Assembly (NCBI GenBank): GCA_963708205.1
Contig: OY970196.1
Location: 682,001 to 746,000 of the forward strand
Direction of reading: 5' to 3'
DNA length: 64,000 nucleotides
DNA from: CAVYTF01 sp963708205
Lineage (GTDB): Bacteria > Bacteroidota > Bacteroidia > Chitinophagales > Chitinophagaceae
Positions within the stretch are counted from its first letter, which is position 1. The number at the start of each line of letters is the position of its first letter. Below are positions 25,528 to 34,172 of the stretch, piece after piece. The translations under genes and the position numbers were made by a program. The notes beneath the pieces are model-generated. The model ran no database searches. It saw nothing but the letters and a program-made list of their open reading frames with translations, and had not been told where the DNA came from.

Positions 25528-26184
25528 ATGAAAATTCATAAAGAAGGTTACAAAACCATTGCTATCACTGCATTATTCTTCGGTGGCGTTAATGTGTTGA
25601 ACTTTATTTTCTTAAGTGCAAACTATCCAAAGATCGCTGCATTAATATTCGTGCTTACTTTTTTATTGTTGCTTTTTATACTATCTTTTTTCCGCATTCC
25701 GATCCGTGAAAGTGCAATAGAAGAAAATGAAATTGTCTGTCCCGCTGACGGAAAAGTTGTCGTGATTGAAGAGATAATGGAACTTGAATATTTTAATGAT
25801 AAACGAATACAGGTAAGCATTTTTATGAGTCCTGCGAATGTGCATGTAAATCTCAATCCGATAAGCGGTGTTGTAAAATATAGCCAATATCATGCAGGAA
25901 AATATTTAGTTGCCTGGCATCCCAAATCGTCATTGGAAAATGAAAGACACACTACAGTTATTGAAAATGAAAATGGAATTCTTTTAGTGAAACAAATTGC
26001 AGGCGCACTTGCAAAGCGAATTATAAATTATCTCGCAGTGGGGCAACAGATAAAACAAGGTGGTGAAATGGGTTTTATAAAATTTGGTAGTCGCGTGGAT
26101 GTATTGCTGCCATTGAGCTGTACGCTTCAGGTAAAATTAAATGAAGCAGTTAAAGGAGGCGTAACTGTGCTTGCAACCTGGTAA
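25528..26184 (+). CDS. psd: Phosphatidylserine decarboxylase family protein
   Basis: 218 residues, the short Bacteroidota/archaeal form. Two N-terminal hydrophobic segments (~10-30, ~35-55) anchor it in the inner membrane. CPADGKVVVIEE (~71-82) and FMSPANVHVNLNP (~99-111) are conserved Psd blocks. The self-cleavage site that forms the pyruvoyl group is the GS pair (~187-188) in IKFGSRVDVLLP. It makes phosphatidylethanolamine from phosphatidylserine. It ends 3 bp before the stop of the convergent GNAT gene. Confidence 0.9.
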   Translation: MKIHKEGYKTIAITALFFGGVNVLNFIFLSANYPKIAALIFVLTFLLLLFILSFFRIPIRESAIEENEIVCPADGKVVVIEEIMELEYFNDKRIQVSIFMSPANVHVNLNPISGVVKYSQYHAGKYLVAWHPKSSLENERHTTVIENENGILLVKQIAGALAKRIINYLAVGQQIKQGGEMGFIKFGSRVDVLLPLSCTLQVKLNEAVKGGVTVLATW

Positions 26185-26187
26185 TTT

Positions 26188-26700
26188 TTATAAATTAAGC
26201 TTCATCAAAAAATCTTTTTGTGCATCATTACCAAGCATAAAAATGTGTTCAGAAAAAATTTTAAACCCAACTCGTTGATAAAAGTTAATTGCTTTTCTAT
26301 TTTCAGTCCACACTCCAAGCCACAAAACTTCAAAGTTATTTTCTTTTGAAAATTCTATCGCTTGGTTTATTAATTGCCATCCAATTTTTAACTGCTGATA
26401 TTTTTTCAACACATAAATTCTTGCAACTTCAATTTGTTTTGCGAAAAAAATTTCTTTGTTTGAATTTATTTTCAGCAGTATATAACCGGCGAGTTCTTCT
26501 TCACAAAAAGCAAAAAAGCAAAAAGCATTTTCACTTTTTATTTCATCAATAATAATAGTGGTTGTAAAATTTTCTGCAACATAGCTCTCCATATTTTCCT
26601 GTGTATTAAAAGCAGCATATGTTTCGTAAAAAGCTTTAATTGCAATATCAGAAAGCATTTGGGCATCTTCAATAACAGGAGCTCGCAGAAAGATGTTCAT
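26188..26700 (-). CDS. GNAT family N-acetyltransferase
   Basis: 170 residues. The acetyl-CoA binding core is visible as VARIYVLKKYQQLKIGWQL (motif A; R/Q-x-x-G/A is slightly degenerate as QQLKIG) and NFEVLWLGVWTENRKAINFYQRVGF (motif B, with the usual N-x-x-A-x-x-F-Y). The substrate cannot be told. It is followed upstream, 5 bp away, by the fRMsr gene in the same direction, so the two are probably co-transcribed. Confidence 0.85.
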   Translation of the reverse strand: MNIFLRAPVIEDAQMLSDIAIKAFYETYAAFNTQENMESYVAENFTTTIIIDEIKSENAFCFFAFCEEELAGYILLKINSNKEIFFAKQIEVARIYVLKKYQQLKIGWQLINQAIEFSKENNFEVLWLGVWTENRKAINFYQRVGFKIFSEHIFMLGNDAQKDFLMKLNL

Positions 26701-26705
26701 TAAAT

Positions 26706-27179
26706 TTAGAAATTAATCAGGGCAACAATTTCTTCCAAATATTTTTTATCATTTTCATCAAAATCATTTAGCCTATCACTGTCAACATCAAGCACAGCAA
26801 GCACTTCAGCGTTTTTTATAACTGGCACAACGATCTCTGATTTTGATAAACTGCTGCATGCAATATGACCGGGAAATTTTTCAACATCAGGAACAATTAA
26901 TGTTTTTTGCTGCGCCCAACTTATGCCGCAAACACCTTTTCCTTTTTTTATTCTTGTGCATGCAACAGGGCCCTGAAACGGTGCGAGAACAAGCTCTTCT
27001 TTTTTTACTAAATAAAATCCAACCCAAAAAAAATTGAATTGTTCTTTCAATGCGCCGACTATGTTTGCAAGATTTGCAATCAGATCTTCTTCACCTTCGA
27101 TCAATGCTTTTATCTGCGGAATAAGCGATTGATATTGTTCTTCTTTCGTTCCAGTTTGTATGTTTAAATCTTCTGACAT
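26706..27179 (-). CDS. msrC: GAF-domain free methionine-(R)-sulfoxide reductase
   Basis: 157 residues, a single GAF domain. The three cysteines of fRMsr are present: C74 (VACTRI), C84 (GVCGISW) and C108 (HIACSS), together with VGFYLVKKEELVLAPFQG and the VLDVDSDRLNDFDE ending. It reduces free methionine-R-sulfoxide with thioredoxin, complementing the protein-bound S-form repair by the MsrA encoded at 59568-60137. It lies between the YjjG-like HAD gene and the GNAT gene on the minus strand. Confidence 0.88.
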   Translation of the reverse strand: MSEDLNIQTGTKEEQYQSLIPQIKALIEGEEDLIANLANIVGALKEQFNFFWVGFYLVKKEELVLAPFQGPVACTRIKKGKGVCGISWAQQKTLIVPDVEKFPGHIACSSLSKSEIVVPVIKNAEVLAVLDVDSDRLNDFDENDKKYLEEIVALINF

Positions 27180-27201
27180 TTGTTACTTTTTAATTGACTT
27201 T

Positions 27202-27900
27202 TTACATAAAAATTTCTTCCAATTCTTTTAAATGATAAATGGTAAAAGTTGAAGGAATCGTTTGTTTAATTTTTAAATGATTTACGAAAACCGTGTCCAG
27301 TCCTGCTTTTGAACCACCTTCAATGTCTGTTTCCAAATTATCACCGATCATAATACTTTCTGCTAAAGATGCTTTCGTAATGTCAAGTGCAAACTCGAAA
27401 ATTTCTTTATTTGGTTTTAAACTGTTGCTTTTTTCTGAAGTAATTATTTCATTAAAATATGAATCAATATTACTGCTTTTCAGTTTTTGAAGTTGAATTT
27501 TATCAAAGCCATTTGTTATTAAATGCAATTGATAATTTTTACTTTTTAAATATTCGAGTATCTCAATGGTGTAATCAAAAATTTCTTTTTTAAAAGGCAA
27601 TCGTTCTAAAAATTCCGCAGCAATTTTTTTTGCCAAAACATCATCGCCAATTTTAAAGTCGAGAAGCGTGTGCCACATGCGTTTCCAGCGAAGCTCTTCC
27701 TGCTTTATAAACCCCTTTTCATAACGCCTCCAGAGTTTTTGATTGTGTAAAGTATAGCTCGAAAAAAATGCTTCGAAATCTGTGATGTTTCTTTCATGCA
27801 AGGCATTTAATTCATGTACTTCTTTCAAAGTTGCTTTTGCATTTGTTTCAAAATCCCAAAGTGTATGATCAAGATCAAAGAAGAGATGTTTGTAAGGCAT
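27202..27900 (-). CDS. YjjG-type HAD nucleotidase
   Basis: 232 residues of the haloacid dehalogenase superfamily. Motif I is FDLDHTLWDF (~8-17), motif II LITNGF, motif III lysine in SLKPNKEIF, and motif IV MIGDNLETDIEGG. The helical cap and these motifs fit the YjjG subfamily, noncanonical pyrimidine nucleotidases that cleave dUMP/dTMP analogues and protect DNA from mutagenic bases. Substrate assignment is from family only. It is followed by msrC 22 bp downstream. Confidence 0.82.
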   Translation of the reverse strand: MPYKHLFFDLDHTLWDFETNAKATLKEVHELNALHERNITDFEAFFSSYTLHNQKLWRRYEKGFIKQEELRWKRMWHTLLDFKIGDDVLAKKIAAEFLERLPFKKEIFDYTIEILEYLKSKNYQLHLITNGFDKIQLQKLKSSNIDSYFNEIITSEKSNSLKPNKEIFEFALDITKASLAESIMIGDNLETDIEGGSKAGLDTVFVNHLKIKQTIPSTFTIYHLKELEEIFM

Positions 27901-28010
27901 GGAAATTAAGAATGGATAATTGAAGATTGATAATGAAGGTTGATGATCTATTGTGCAAATTAAATATTCTTTTGATGAAGAAAGGCGCGCGCCACATTTA
28001 AAAACTTTTT

Positions 28011-28187
28011 ATGATTGAAAAAATAAAACCTGATGGCACATTGCTCAATAGAATTCTATTGCTCAAAGGCTGCGGGATGGAAGTGAAAAGCCCGCTGAAG
28101 ATTTGTGTGATGGCTTTGCGGCGGACTTGTAACGTACAGCCCGAACTATTGATGAATAAAGCGTTTCAGACTACAACCCAAAAGTAA
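28011..28187 (+). other. Open frame of 58 codons across the structured repeat (probably not a gene)
   Basis: An ATG frame of 58 codons runs through the repeat element at 28067-28146. Its product shows no signal peptide, membrane helix or known motif. The second copy of the repeat carries a 1-base length difference in the middle, so the frame is not conserved between the two copies. I read it as a by-product of the element. The rest of the ~310-bp gap (27901-28214) holds only AT-rich simple sequence related to that in other gaps. Confidence 0.2.
28067..28146 (+). repeat. Structured dispersed element, copy 1
   Basis: An ~80-bp GC-rich island in AT-rich intergenic DNA, about 80% identical to the reverse complement of 60246-60327. 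Shared blocks are GGCTGCGGGATGGAAG, AAAGCCCGCTGAAG, TGGCTTTGCGGCGGACTTG and CAGCCCGAAC. The ends can pair (GGCTG with CAGCC), and an inner stem AAAGCC/GGCTTT is kept in both copies. This suggests a structured RNA or mobile hairpin element; it resembles intergenic elements common in Bacteroidota, possibly the Flavo-1 RNA motif, which I cannot confirm. Confidence 0.7.
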
Positions 28188-28214
28188 TTTTCAAATCTCA
28201 AAATGTTCAAATCA

Positions 28215-30620
28215 TTAATTCCTCACGGGTTTTCCTGTTTTCAAAACGCCCTGAATTCTTTCAAGCGTTTTTCTTTCGCCGCATAAACTTAAGAATGCTT
28301 CGCGTTCGAGATCAAGCAAATATTGTTCGCTCACCAAACTTTGTTCGCTCAAATCTCCACCGCACATAACATACGCAAGTTTGCGCGCAACGAGCGCATC
28401 ATGTTCGGTTGCATAATTCGCACGCAGCATTCCGTTGATGCCAGCAAGCAAAGCGCCAAGCGCAGAGCGACCAAGCACTTTTATATCTTTGCGTTGCTGC
28501 GGCATTGTATAACCTTCTGCGTGCATATCAAGCACACTTCTCTTTGCTTCCGCAATTCTGCGGTTTTGATTGATGACAACTTCATCATATCCTTTGCGAA
28601 GAATGCCGAGATTGTAAGCTTCAAATGCAGACGTAGCAACTTTTGCAGTTGCGATATTTAAGAAACGATTTTTTAAAGTGATGGTTTCAGGTTCGTCTTC
28701 ATGCATTTCATCGGCAGCGCGCAAAGTAAATTCTTTTGTGCCGCCGCCGCCGGGAATCAAGCCAACGCCAAGCTCAACGAGACCGATATAAGTTTCTGCT
28801 GCTGCGCAAATTTTATCTGCATGCAAATTCATTTCGCAACCGCCACCGAGCGTTAATCCATGCGGCGCAACAGCGACAGGAATGCCTGAATAACGTACAC
28901 GCATCACCGTGTTTTGGAACATTCTTATTGCCAGATCAAGCTCATCATATTCCTGTTCGGTTGCAAACATGAATATCATTGCAACATTTGCTCCTGCGCT
29001 GAAATTCGCGCCCTCATTGGCTATTACGAGACCTTTGTATTTTTCTTCTGCTATCGAAATACTTTTGTTTAAAGCTTCCAGCACTTCACTTCCGATGCTG
29101 TTCATTTTTGTATTCCATTGCAATGCGACAACATCATCACCGATGTCAACGAGATTTGCATTGCTGTTTTTCCAGACGATTTTTTCTTTGTAATTATTCA
29201 AAATGATGAATGCATCTGTGCCTGGAATTTGCTTGTAAGTTTTTGAAGTAACATCATAAAATAATTTCTTTCCATTTTCTATTTTATAAAAACTGGTATT
29301 GCCGTTTGCCAGCATTTCATCAACCCAGGCTGCAACAGAATAATTTGCTGCGCGCATTGCTTCAACAACTTTTGAAACGCCAAGAACATCCCAACTTTCA
29401 AACGCGCCGATTTCCCAGCCAAAGCCTGCCATCATTGCATCATCAACGCGATAGAGTTCATTACTGATCTCAGGAATGCGATGCGAGATGTAAGAAAATA
29501 ATGCGTAATGAAACTGCCGATAAAACTCTCCGGCTTTATCATTTCCAGCAAATAAAATTTTCAATCTTCCTTTTAAATCATCAACAGGTTTTGCTGCTTC
29601 AAGCGTGGCAAATTTTGATTTTTTTCGGGGTTCATATTCAAGCGTTGATAAATTCAAGACATGAATTTCTTTTTCCTTTTTTAGTTCTTCCGGACTTCCT
29701 GAAGTCAAAGGCAATTTTATTTTTTTGAAAAATCCTTGTCCTGTTTTATCACCAAGCCAATTGTTTTCGAGAACTTTTTCAAGCCATGAGGGAATAGAAA
29801 AAATTTCTTTCGCTTCATCATCCGGAACATTTTCAGCAACGCCTTTTGCAACTTTTACTAGCGTGTCAATGCCCACCACATCTGCAGTTCGGAAGGTTGC
29901 AGATTTCGGACGACCGATAATTGGTCCGGTTAAAGAATCAATTTCATCAATCGTTAAACCCAATTTTTCCATTGCATGAAAAATACTCATGATACCAAAA
30001 ACACCAATCCTGTTTGCGATAAACGCAGGCGTATCTTTTGCAAGCACAGTTGTTTTTCCTAAAAACAAATCGCCGTAATGCATGAGAAAATCAACAACAG
30101 ATTTATCAGTATCCGGCGTTGGAATTATTTCCAATAATCTTAAATATCTCGGTGGATTAAAGAAGTGTGTTCCGCAAAAATGTTTTTTAAAATCATCACT
30201 TCTTCCTTGTGCAAGCATGTGAATCGGAATGCCTGAAGTGTTAGTGGTAATAAGGGTTCCAGGCTTTCTGAACTGTTCAACTTTTTCATAAACCTGTTGC
30301 TTGATATCCAATCTTTCAACCACAACTTCTATCACCCAATCACAACTTGAAATGTCTTTCATGTTGTCATCAAAATTTCCGGTCGTGATATTTTTTACAA
30401 CATCTTTTGTGTAAACAGGCGAAGGATTGCTCTTTAATGCAGCCTGCAAAGCATCATTTACGATTTTATTTTTTTCACCAATTTTCGCATCAGCAGCAAT
30501 TCCTTTCGGAACAATATCGAGCAACAAAACCTGCACACCAATTCCCGCGAAGTGGCATGCAATGCGGCTTCCCATCACACCACTTCCTAAAACCGCAACT
30601 TTTTTAATAGACCTTTTCAT
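28215..30620 (-). CDS. 3-hydroxyacyl-CoA dehydrogenase / enoyl-CoA hydratase fusion
   Basis: 801 residues with the order dehydrogenase then hydratase, as in FadN/YusL rather than FadB/FadJ. The N-terminal NAD-binding motif is GSGVMGSRIACHFAG (~12-26); FCGTHFFNPPRYLRLLEIIP is the conserved dehydrogenase block with the catalytic H-E pair. From about residue 490 a crotonase domain follows (GANFSAGANVAM oxyanion-hole region; HGLTLGGGCEMNLHAD; ELGVGLIPGGGGTKE). It performs the middle two steps of fatty-acid beta-oxidation in the cytoplasm. The usual partner genes (thiolase, acyl-CoA dehydrogenase) are not adjacent in this window. The upstream gap carries repeat family A copy 1. Confidence 0.92.
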   Translation of the reverse strand: MKRSIKKVAVLGSGVMGSRIACHFAGIGVQVLLLDIVPKGIAADAKIGEKNKIVNDALQAALKSNPSPVYTKDVVKNITTGNFDDNMKDISSCDWVIEVVVERLDIKQQVYEKVEQFRKPGTLITTNTSGIPIHMLAQGRSDDFKKHFCGTHFFNPPRYLRLLEIIPTPDTDKSVVDFLMHYGDLFLGKTTVLAKDTPAFIANRIGVFGIMSIFHAMEKLGLTIDEIDSLTGPIIGRPKSATFRTADVVGIDTLVKVAKGVAENVPDDEAKEIFSIPSWLEKVLENNWLGDKTGQGFFKKIKLPLTSGSPEELKKEKEIHVLNLSTLEYEPRKKSKFATLEAAKPVDDLKGRLKILFAGNDKAGEFYRQFHYALFSYISHRIPEISNELYRVDDAMMAGFGWEIGAFESWDVLGVSKVVEAMRAANYSVAAWVDEMLANGNTSFYKIENGKKLFYDVTSKTYKQIPGTDAFIILNNYKEKIVWKNSNANLVDIGDDVVALQWNTKMNSIGSEVLEALNKSISIAEEKYKGLVIANEGANFSAGANVAMIFMFATEQEYDELDLAIRMFQNTVMRVRYSGIPVAVAPHGLTLGGGCEMNLHADKICAAAETYIGLVELGVGLIPGGGGTKEFTLRAADEMHEDEPETITLKNRFLNIATAKVATSAFEAYNLGILRKGYDEVVINQNRRIAEAKRSVLDMHAEGYTMPQQRKDIKVLGRSALGALLAGINGMLRANYATEHDALVARKLAYVMCGGDLSEQSLVSEQYLLDLEREAFLSLCGERKTLERIQGVLKTGKPVRN

Positions 30621-30680
30621 GTTGACAATTGAATGTGTAGAATTTTTTTGAGCCGGGCAATCGAACTTCTATGAAGCTGT

Positions 30681-30706
30681 CGTTGCGTCGCACTCTTGTA
30701 CGTTCA
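30681..30706 (-). repeat. Dispersed intergenic repeat, family A, copy 1
   Basis: Twenty-five bases (30681-30705) are the exact reverse complement of 57891-57915. A shorter relative is at 55179-55206. It lies between the divergent fused beta-oxidation gene and the GMC gene. Confidence 0.75.
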
Positions 30707-30860
30707 TTTTTCCTATTCAGCAAAAATAGTTAGTTATGCAACTAATTTATAATTTGAGAATAACTTTTTTAAATAACTAAGTTTACAATATTGTTTATTG
30801 AAAAAAAATCTATCAGTTCATTCAGTATATTTATTCATAAAAAATAAAATTGCTTGCATT

Positions 30861-32603
30861 ATGGGTGATCTGCAAATAAAAAAACAACCAAAAAAATATG
30901 ACGCTGTTATTGTTGGTTCCGGTGCCGGAGGTGGCATGGCTGCGTATGTTTTAGCAAAGGCAGGATTAAAGGTTTGCATAGTAGAAGCAGGTCCGATGTA
31001 TGATCCAAAGAAAAATTCTTTGCAATTAAAAAATCCATGGGAATCTGCGCGAAGAGGCGCCGGCACTAAGTTTCGCCCATTCGGAGATTTTGATGGATGC
31101 TATGGCGGATGGGAACTTGAAGGCGAGCCATATACACAAGTTGGTAATTCAAACTGGAAGTGGTGGCGCGCAAGAATGCTTGGCGGAAGAACTAATCATT
31201 GGGGAAGAATTTCTTTGCGTTTTGGTCCTGATGATTTTAAAAGAAAAAGTATTGATGGACTTGGTGATGATTGGCCAATTGGATATGATGATGTAAAACC
31301 TTACTACGATGAAGTTGATAAATTAATTGGCGTATTCGGCACGAATGAGAACTTCCCAAATGCACCTGACGGAATATTTTTGCCACCACCAAAACCGAGA
31401 CTACATGAATTGCTGATAAAGAAAGCTGCAACAGGAATTAATATTCCGGTCATCCCTTCCCGCTTATCAATTCTCACAAAAAAATTAGAAAATAATAATG
31501 ATCGCGGCGGTTGTTTTTTTTGCGGGCAATGCAATAGAAGCTGTAAAATTTATGCAGATTTTTCTTCGTCATCAGTTCTTGTAAATCCTGCAATGCACAC
31601 AGGCAATTGCGATGTTTTACCAAATGCAATGGCACGAGAAGTATTAACTGACAGAGACGGTTTGGCAACAGGCATTTCATACATCAATAAAGATGATCTG
31701 CAAGAGTACCAGGTATCAGGAAAAATAATAATTCTTGCAGCAAGTGCCTGCGAAAGCGCAAGACTTTTATTAAATTCAAAATCGCAAAGACATCCGAATG
31801 GCCTTGCAAATTCTAGCAATGTTGTTGGCAAATATTTGCATGATTCTACTGGTGCAGATATGGGTGGTTATCTTCCAGAGCTCTTTAACCGTAAGCGTTA
31901 CAACGAAGATGGGGTTGGCGGTTTGCATGTTTATACGCCATGGTGGCTTGATAATAAAAAGCTTGATTTTCCTCGCGGTTATCACATAGAATATTGGGGT
32001 GGATTTGACCAACCATCTTATGGATTTGGTTTTGATGTGCAGGATATGAATGGAAAATATTTAGTGAATGGAAAGCAAAAAGAAGCCGGTGGTTATGGTA
32101 AATCTTTGAAAGAAGACATACGTTTTTTTTATGGCGCTGGTGTTGGAATGGCTGGTCGTGGAGAAACAGTTGCATCAATAAATAATTATTGCGAAATAGA
32201 TCCTGAAACAGTTGATAAATATGGCATTCCTGTTTTACGTTTCAACACAAAATATACTGATTATGAAATAAAACAGGCAAAGCACATGAAAGAAACTTTT
32301 AAAGAAATTTTGCATAGCATGGGCGCAGTAATTACTTATGGAGATGATGGGCCAGAAAATAATTATGGCTTGCACGAGCCCGGATTAATTATTCATGAAG
32401 CAGGAACAGTGCGCATGGGAAATGATGCAAAAACTTCTGCTTTAAATAGTTGGAGCCAGGCGCATGACTGCAAAAATTTATTTTGTGTTGATGGAGGTCA
32501 ATTTGTTTCGCAGGCTGATAAAAATATCACCTGGACAATTCTTGCATTGTCAATGCGTGCAAGTACAAACATTATTAATGAAATGAAAAAGCAAAACTTA
32601 TAA
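30861..32603 (+). CDS. GMC family oxidoreductase with cysteine cluster
   Basis: 580 residues from the ATG at 30861; an in-frame TTG at 30798 would add 21 residues that resemble translated spacer. The FAD-binding loop is GSGAGGG (~19-25) with VEAGPMY after it. The N-terminal GMC signature reads MLGGRTNHWGRISLRF, and the C-terminal GMC block is HEAGTVRMGNDAKTSALN. A cysteine cluster CFFCGQCNRSC lies near residue 216. The immediate neighbour 3 bp downstream is a gluconate 2-dehydrogenase subunit-3-like protein, so the pair probably forms a membrane-linked alcohol or sugar dehydrogenase feeding electrons to a cytochrome. No Tat or Sec signal is seen on this subunit, so it may be carried along by its partner (inference). 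Confidence 0.88.
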   Translation: MGDLQIKKQPKKYDAVIVGSGAGGGMAAYVLAKAGLKVCIVEAGPMYDPKKNSLQLKNPWESARRGAGTKFRPFGDFDGCYGGWELEGEPYTQVGNSNWKWWRARMLGGRTNHWGRISLRFGPDDFKRKSIDGLGDDWPIGYDDVKPYYDEVDKLIGVFGTNENFPNAPDGIFLPPPKPRLHELLIKKAATGINIPVIPSRLSILTKKLENNNDRGGCFFCGQCNRSCKIYADFSSSSVLVNPAMHTGNCDVLPNAMAREVLTDRDGLATGISYINKDDLQEYQVSGKIIILAASACESARLLLNSKSQRHPNGLANSSNVVGKYLHDSTGADMGGYLPELFNRKRYNEDGVGGLHVYTPWWLDNKKLDFPRGYHIEYWGGFDQPSYGFGFDVQDMNGKYLVNGKQKEAGGYGKSLKEDIRFFYGAGVGMAGRGETVASINNYCEIDPETVDKYGIPVLRFNTKYTDYEIKQAKHMKETFKEILHSMGAVITYGDDGPENNYGLHEPGLIIHEAGTVRMGNDAKTSALNSWSQAHDCKNLFCVDGGQFVSQADKNITWTILALSMRASTNIINEMKKQNL

Positions 32604-32606
32604 ATT

Positions 32607-33272
32607 ATGGACAGAAGAAAATCCATTAAATCACTTCTTATCGGAACAGTTGCTACCAGTGTATTAATTGATGCATGTAAAAATGATTCAGATAAAAGAA
32701 TTGAAACAACTGAAACTGATAAAAATATTTTTTTAAATAAAGATGAACGCCAGCCCGAAGAAATTGATCGCCTCAAAAAAGAAATGGCTGATAAATTTTT
32801 TGATGCACATGAAATGGCAACCATTACAATTCTTGCGGATATTATTATTCCGCGTGATGATGTTAGCGGAAGTGCAACCGATGCCAAAGTGCCTGATTTT
32901 ATTGAGTTTATTGTAAAAGATATGCCTGACCATCAAACGCCGATGCGTGGCGGATTGCGTTGGCTTGATGTGCAATGCTTAAATCAATTTAATAATTCTT
33001 TCAAAGATTGCACAACGGCACAGCAAATAGAAATGATTGATGCGATTGCATATCCTGCAAAAGCTAAAGCAGGCATGCAACAAGGTGTAGCATTTTTTAA
33101 TTTATTAAGAAATCTAGTTGCAACAGGATTTTATACTTCAGAAATAGGAGTAAAAGATGTTGGTTACGCCGGCAATACGCCAACACGCTGGAATGGCGTG
33201 CCTGATGATGTTTTAAAGCAATACAATATTAATTATAGTGATAAAGAACTAAAGGAATGCGTGAGTTTTTAA
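32607..33272 (+). CDS. Gluconate 2-dehydrogenase subunit 3-like protein
   Basis: 221 residues. The N-terminus has the form MDRRKSIKSLLIGTVATSVL-IDAC: twin arginine-like residues, a hydrophobic stretch and a cysteine at 24, suggesting Tat export and possible lipidation. The body matches the family: TITILADIIIPRDDVSGSATDAKVPDFIEF and DMPDHQTPMRGGLRWLD are typical, split by the usual charged turn. Such subunits escort or support GMC dehydrogenases through the membrane. It follows the GMC gene by 3 bp; the two are one transcription unit. Confidence 0.87.
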   Translation: MDRRKSIKSLLIGTVATSVLIDACKNDSDKRIETTETDKNIFLNKDERQPEEIDRLKKEMADKFFDAHEMATITILADIIIPRDDVSGSATDAKVPDFIEFIVKDMPDHQTPMRGGLRWLDVQCLNQFNNSFKDCTTAQQIEMIDAIAYPAKAKAGMQQGVAFFNLLRNLVATGFYTSEIGVKDVGYAGNTPTRWNGVPDDVLKQYNINYSDKELKECVSF

Positions 33273-33276
33273 GAAG

Positions 33277-33663
33277 CTAATTATTCTTGAAAGGAACCAT
33301 CATTTCAAACATGGGAATGTTTACATAAAACGTGGTTTTGCTGTTTTGATTTTCCATTAAATAAGTTCCAAACATATTTCCCATTTCACTTTTCAGGTTG
33401 CAGCCACTAACATATTGATATTGTTTTCCTGAAGCGATTACAGGCTGTAAGCCTACAACACCTTCGCCTTCAACTTCGCGCCTGTCGCCGTTGCTATCAA
33501 AAATAAACCAATGCCTTCGTAATAATTTCACTGCAAAAGCATTGTGATTTTCTATGCTGATGCGATAAGCAAACATGAACTCATGATTAAGCGGATTGCT
33601 GTAATCAGGCTGATAAAATGTTTCAACAATTATTTCTATTCCTTCAGAAATTTTTGATATCAT
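33277..33663 (-). CDS. apaG: ApaG protein
   Basis: 128 residues from the ATG at 33663; an upstream ATG at 33693 would add ten residues not usual in the family. The Fn3-like ApaG domain is complete: TEGI-like start (SEGIEIIVETFY), AYRISIENHNAFAVKLLRRHWFI, EGEGVVGLQPVI (the conserved G-x-G-V-V-G-x-x-P), YQYVSGCNLKSEMGNMFGTY and the PMFEMM end. ApaG binds nucleotides or divalent cations in vitro and is linked to cobalt/magnesium resistance and Ap4A metabolism; the precise role is unsettled. It converges on the gluconate dehydrogenase subunit gene with a 4-bp gap. Confidence 0.9.
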   Translation of the reverse strand: MISKISEGIEIIVETFYQPDYSNPLNHEFMFAYRISIENHNAFAVKLLRRHWFIFDSNGDRREVEGEGVVGLQPVIASGKQYQYVSGCNLKSEMGNMFGTYLMENQNSKTTFYVNIPMFEMMVPFKNN

Positions 33664-33732
33664 ATTCTTTGCTTGCTCCGGTAAAGTTAGCAAAAAGAAA
33701 ATAAGTTCATACTAACTATTGGTCCCTTTATA

Positions 33733-34022
33733 AATATGCCCCTGTTGTAACCAACATTGCGATTGTGTAACTGACATTGCCTTTGTTGTAACTGACATTG
33801 CCTTTGTTGTAACCGACATTGCCCCTTTTGTAATCAACATTGCCTTTGTTGTAACCGACATTACCCCTTTTGTAACAAACGTTGCCTTTGTTGTAACCGA
33901 CATTGCCCCTTTTGTAATCAACATTGCCTTTGTTGTAACCGACATTAACCCTTTTGTAACAAACATTGCCTCTGTTGTAATCAACATTGCCCTGTTGTAA
34001 CCGACATCAGAGGTTTGTAATT
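33733..34022. repeat. 21-bp minisatellite with 42- and 84-bp higher-order structure
   Basis: About fourteen units of 20-21 bp built on (G/A)ACATTGCC-TTTGTTGTAACC. From 33815 the units alternate between a CCTTTGTTGTAAC type and a CCCCTTTTGTAA type, giving a 42-bp dimer, and 33815-33898 is repeated with few changes as 33899-33982 (84 bp). Unit length is a multiple of three, so a minus-strand frame with 7-residue repeats (MSVTTKA/MLITKGA) stays open for 92 codons, but it has no plausible function and I take it as non-coding. The gap between apaG and the next gene contains nothing else recognisable. Confidence 0.85.
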
Positions 34023-34172
34023 GATATCTATAAATCAGTCAAAAAAAATAATCACTTAACCAGCACCGTTTAAAGAATTTAGAGACATCACAATTCATCA
34101 AAAGACGAGAACCACATAGTATATCATCATGGCATAAAATATGTGTTTTATCAACCTATAAATCAACCTATC

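Noticed and set aside
30798..30860. TTG-initiated extension of the GMC oxidoreductase
   Set aside because: Adds 21 residues without similarity to the family; the ATG at 30861 gives the normal distance to the FAD loop.
33712..33987. Minus-strand 92-codon frame with 7-residue repeats
   Set aside because: Produced by the 21-bp minisatellite; no ribosome signal, signal peptide or known repeat protein family.
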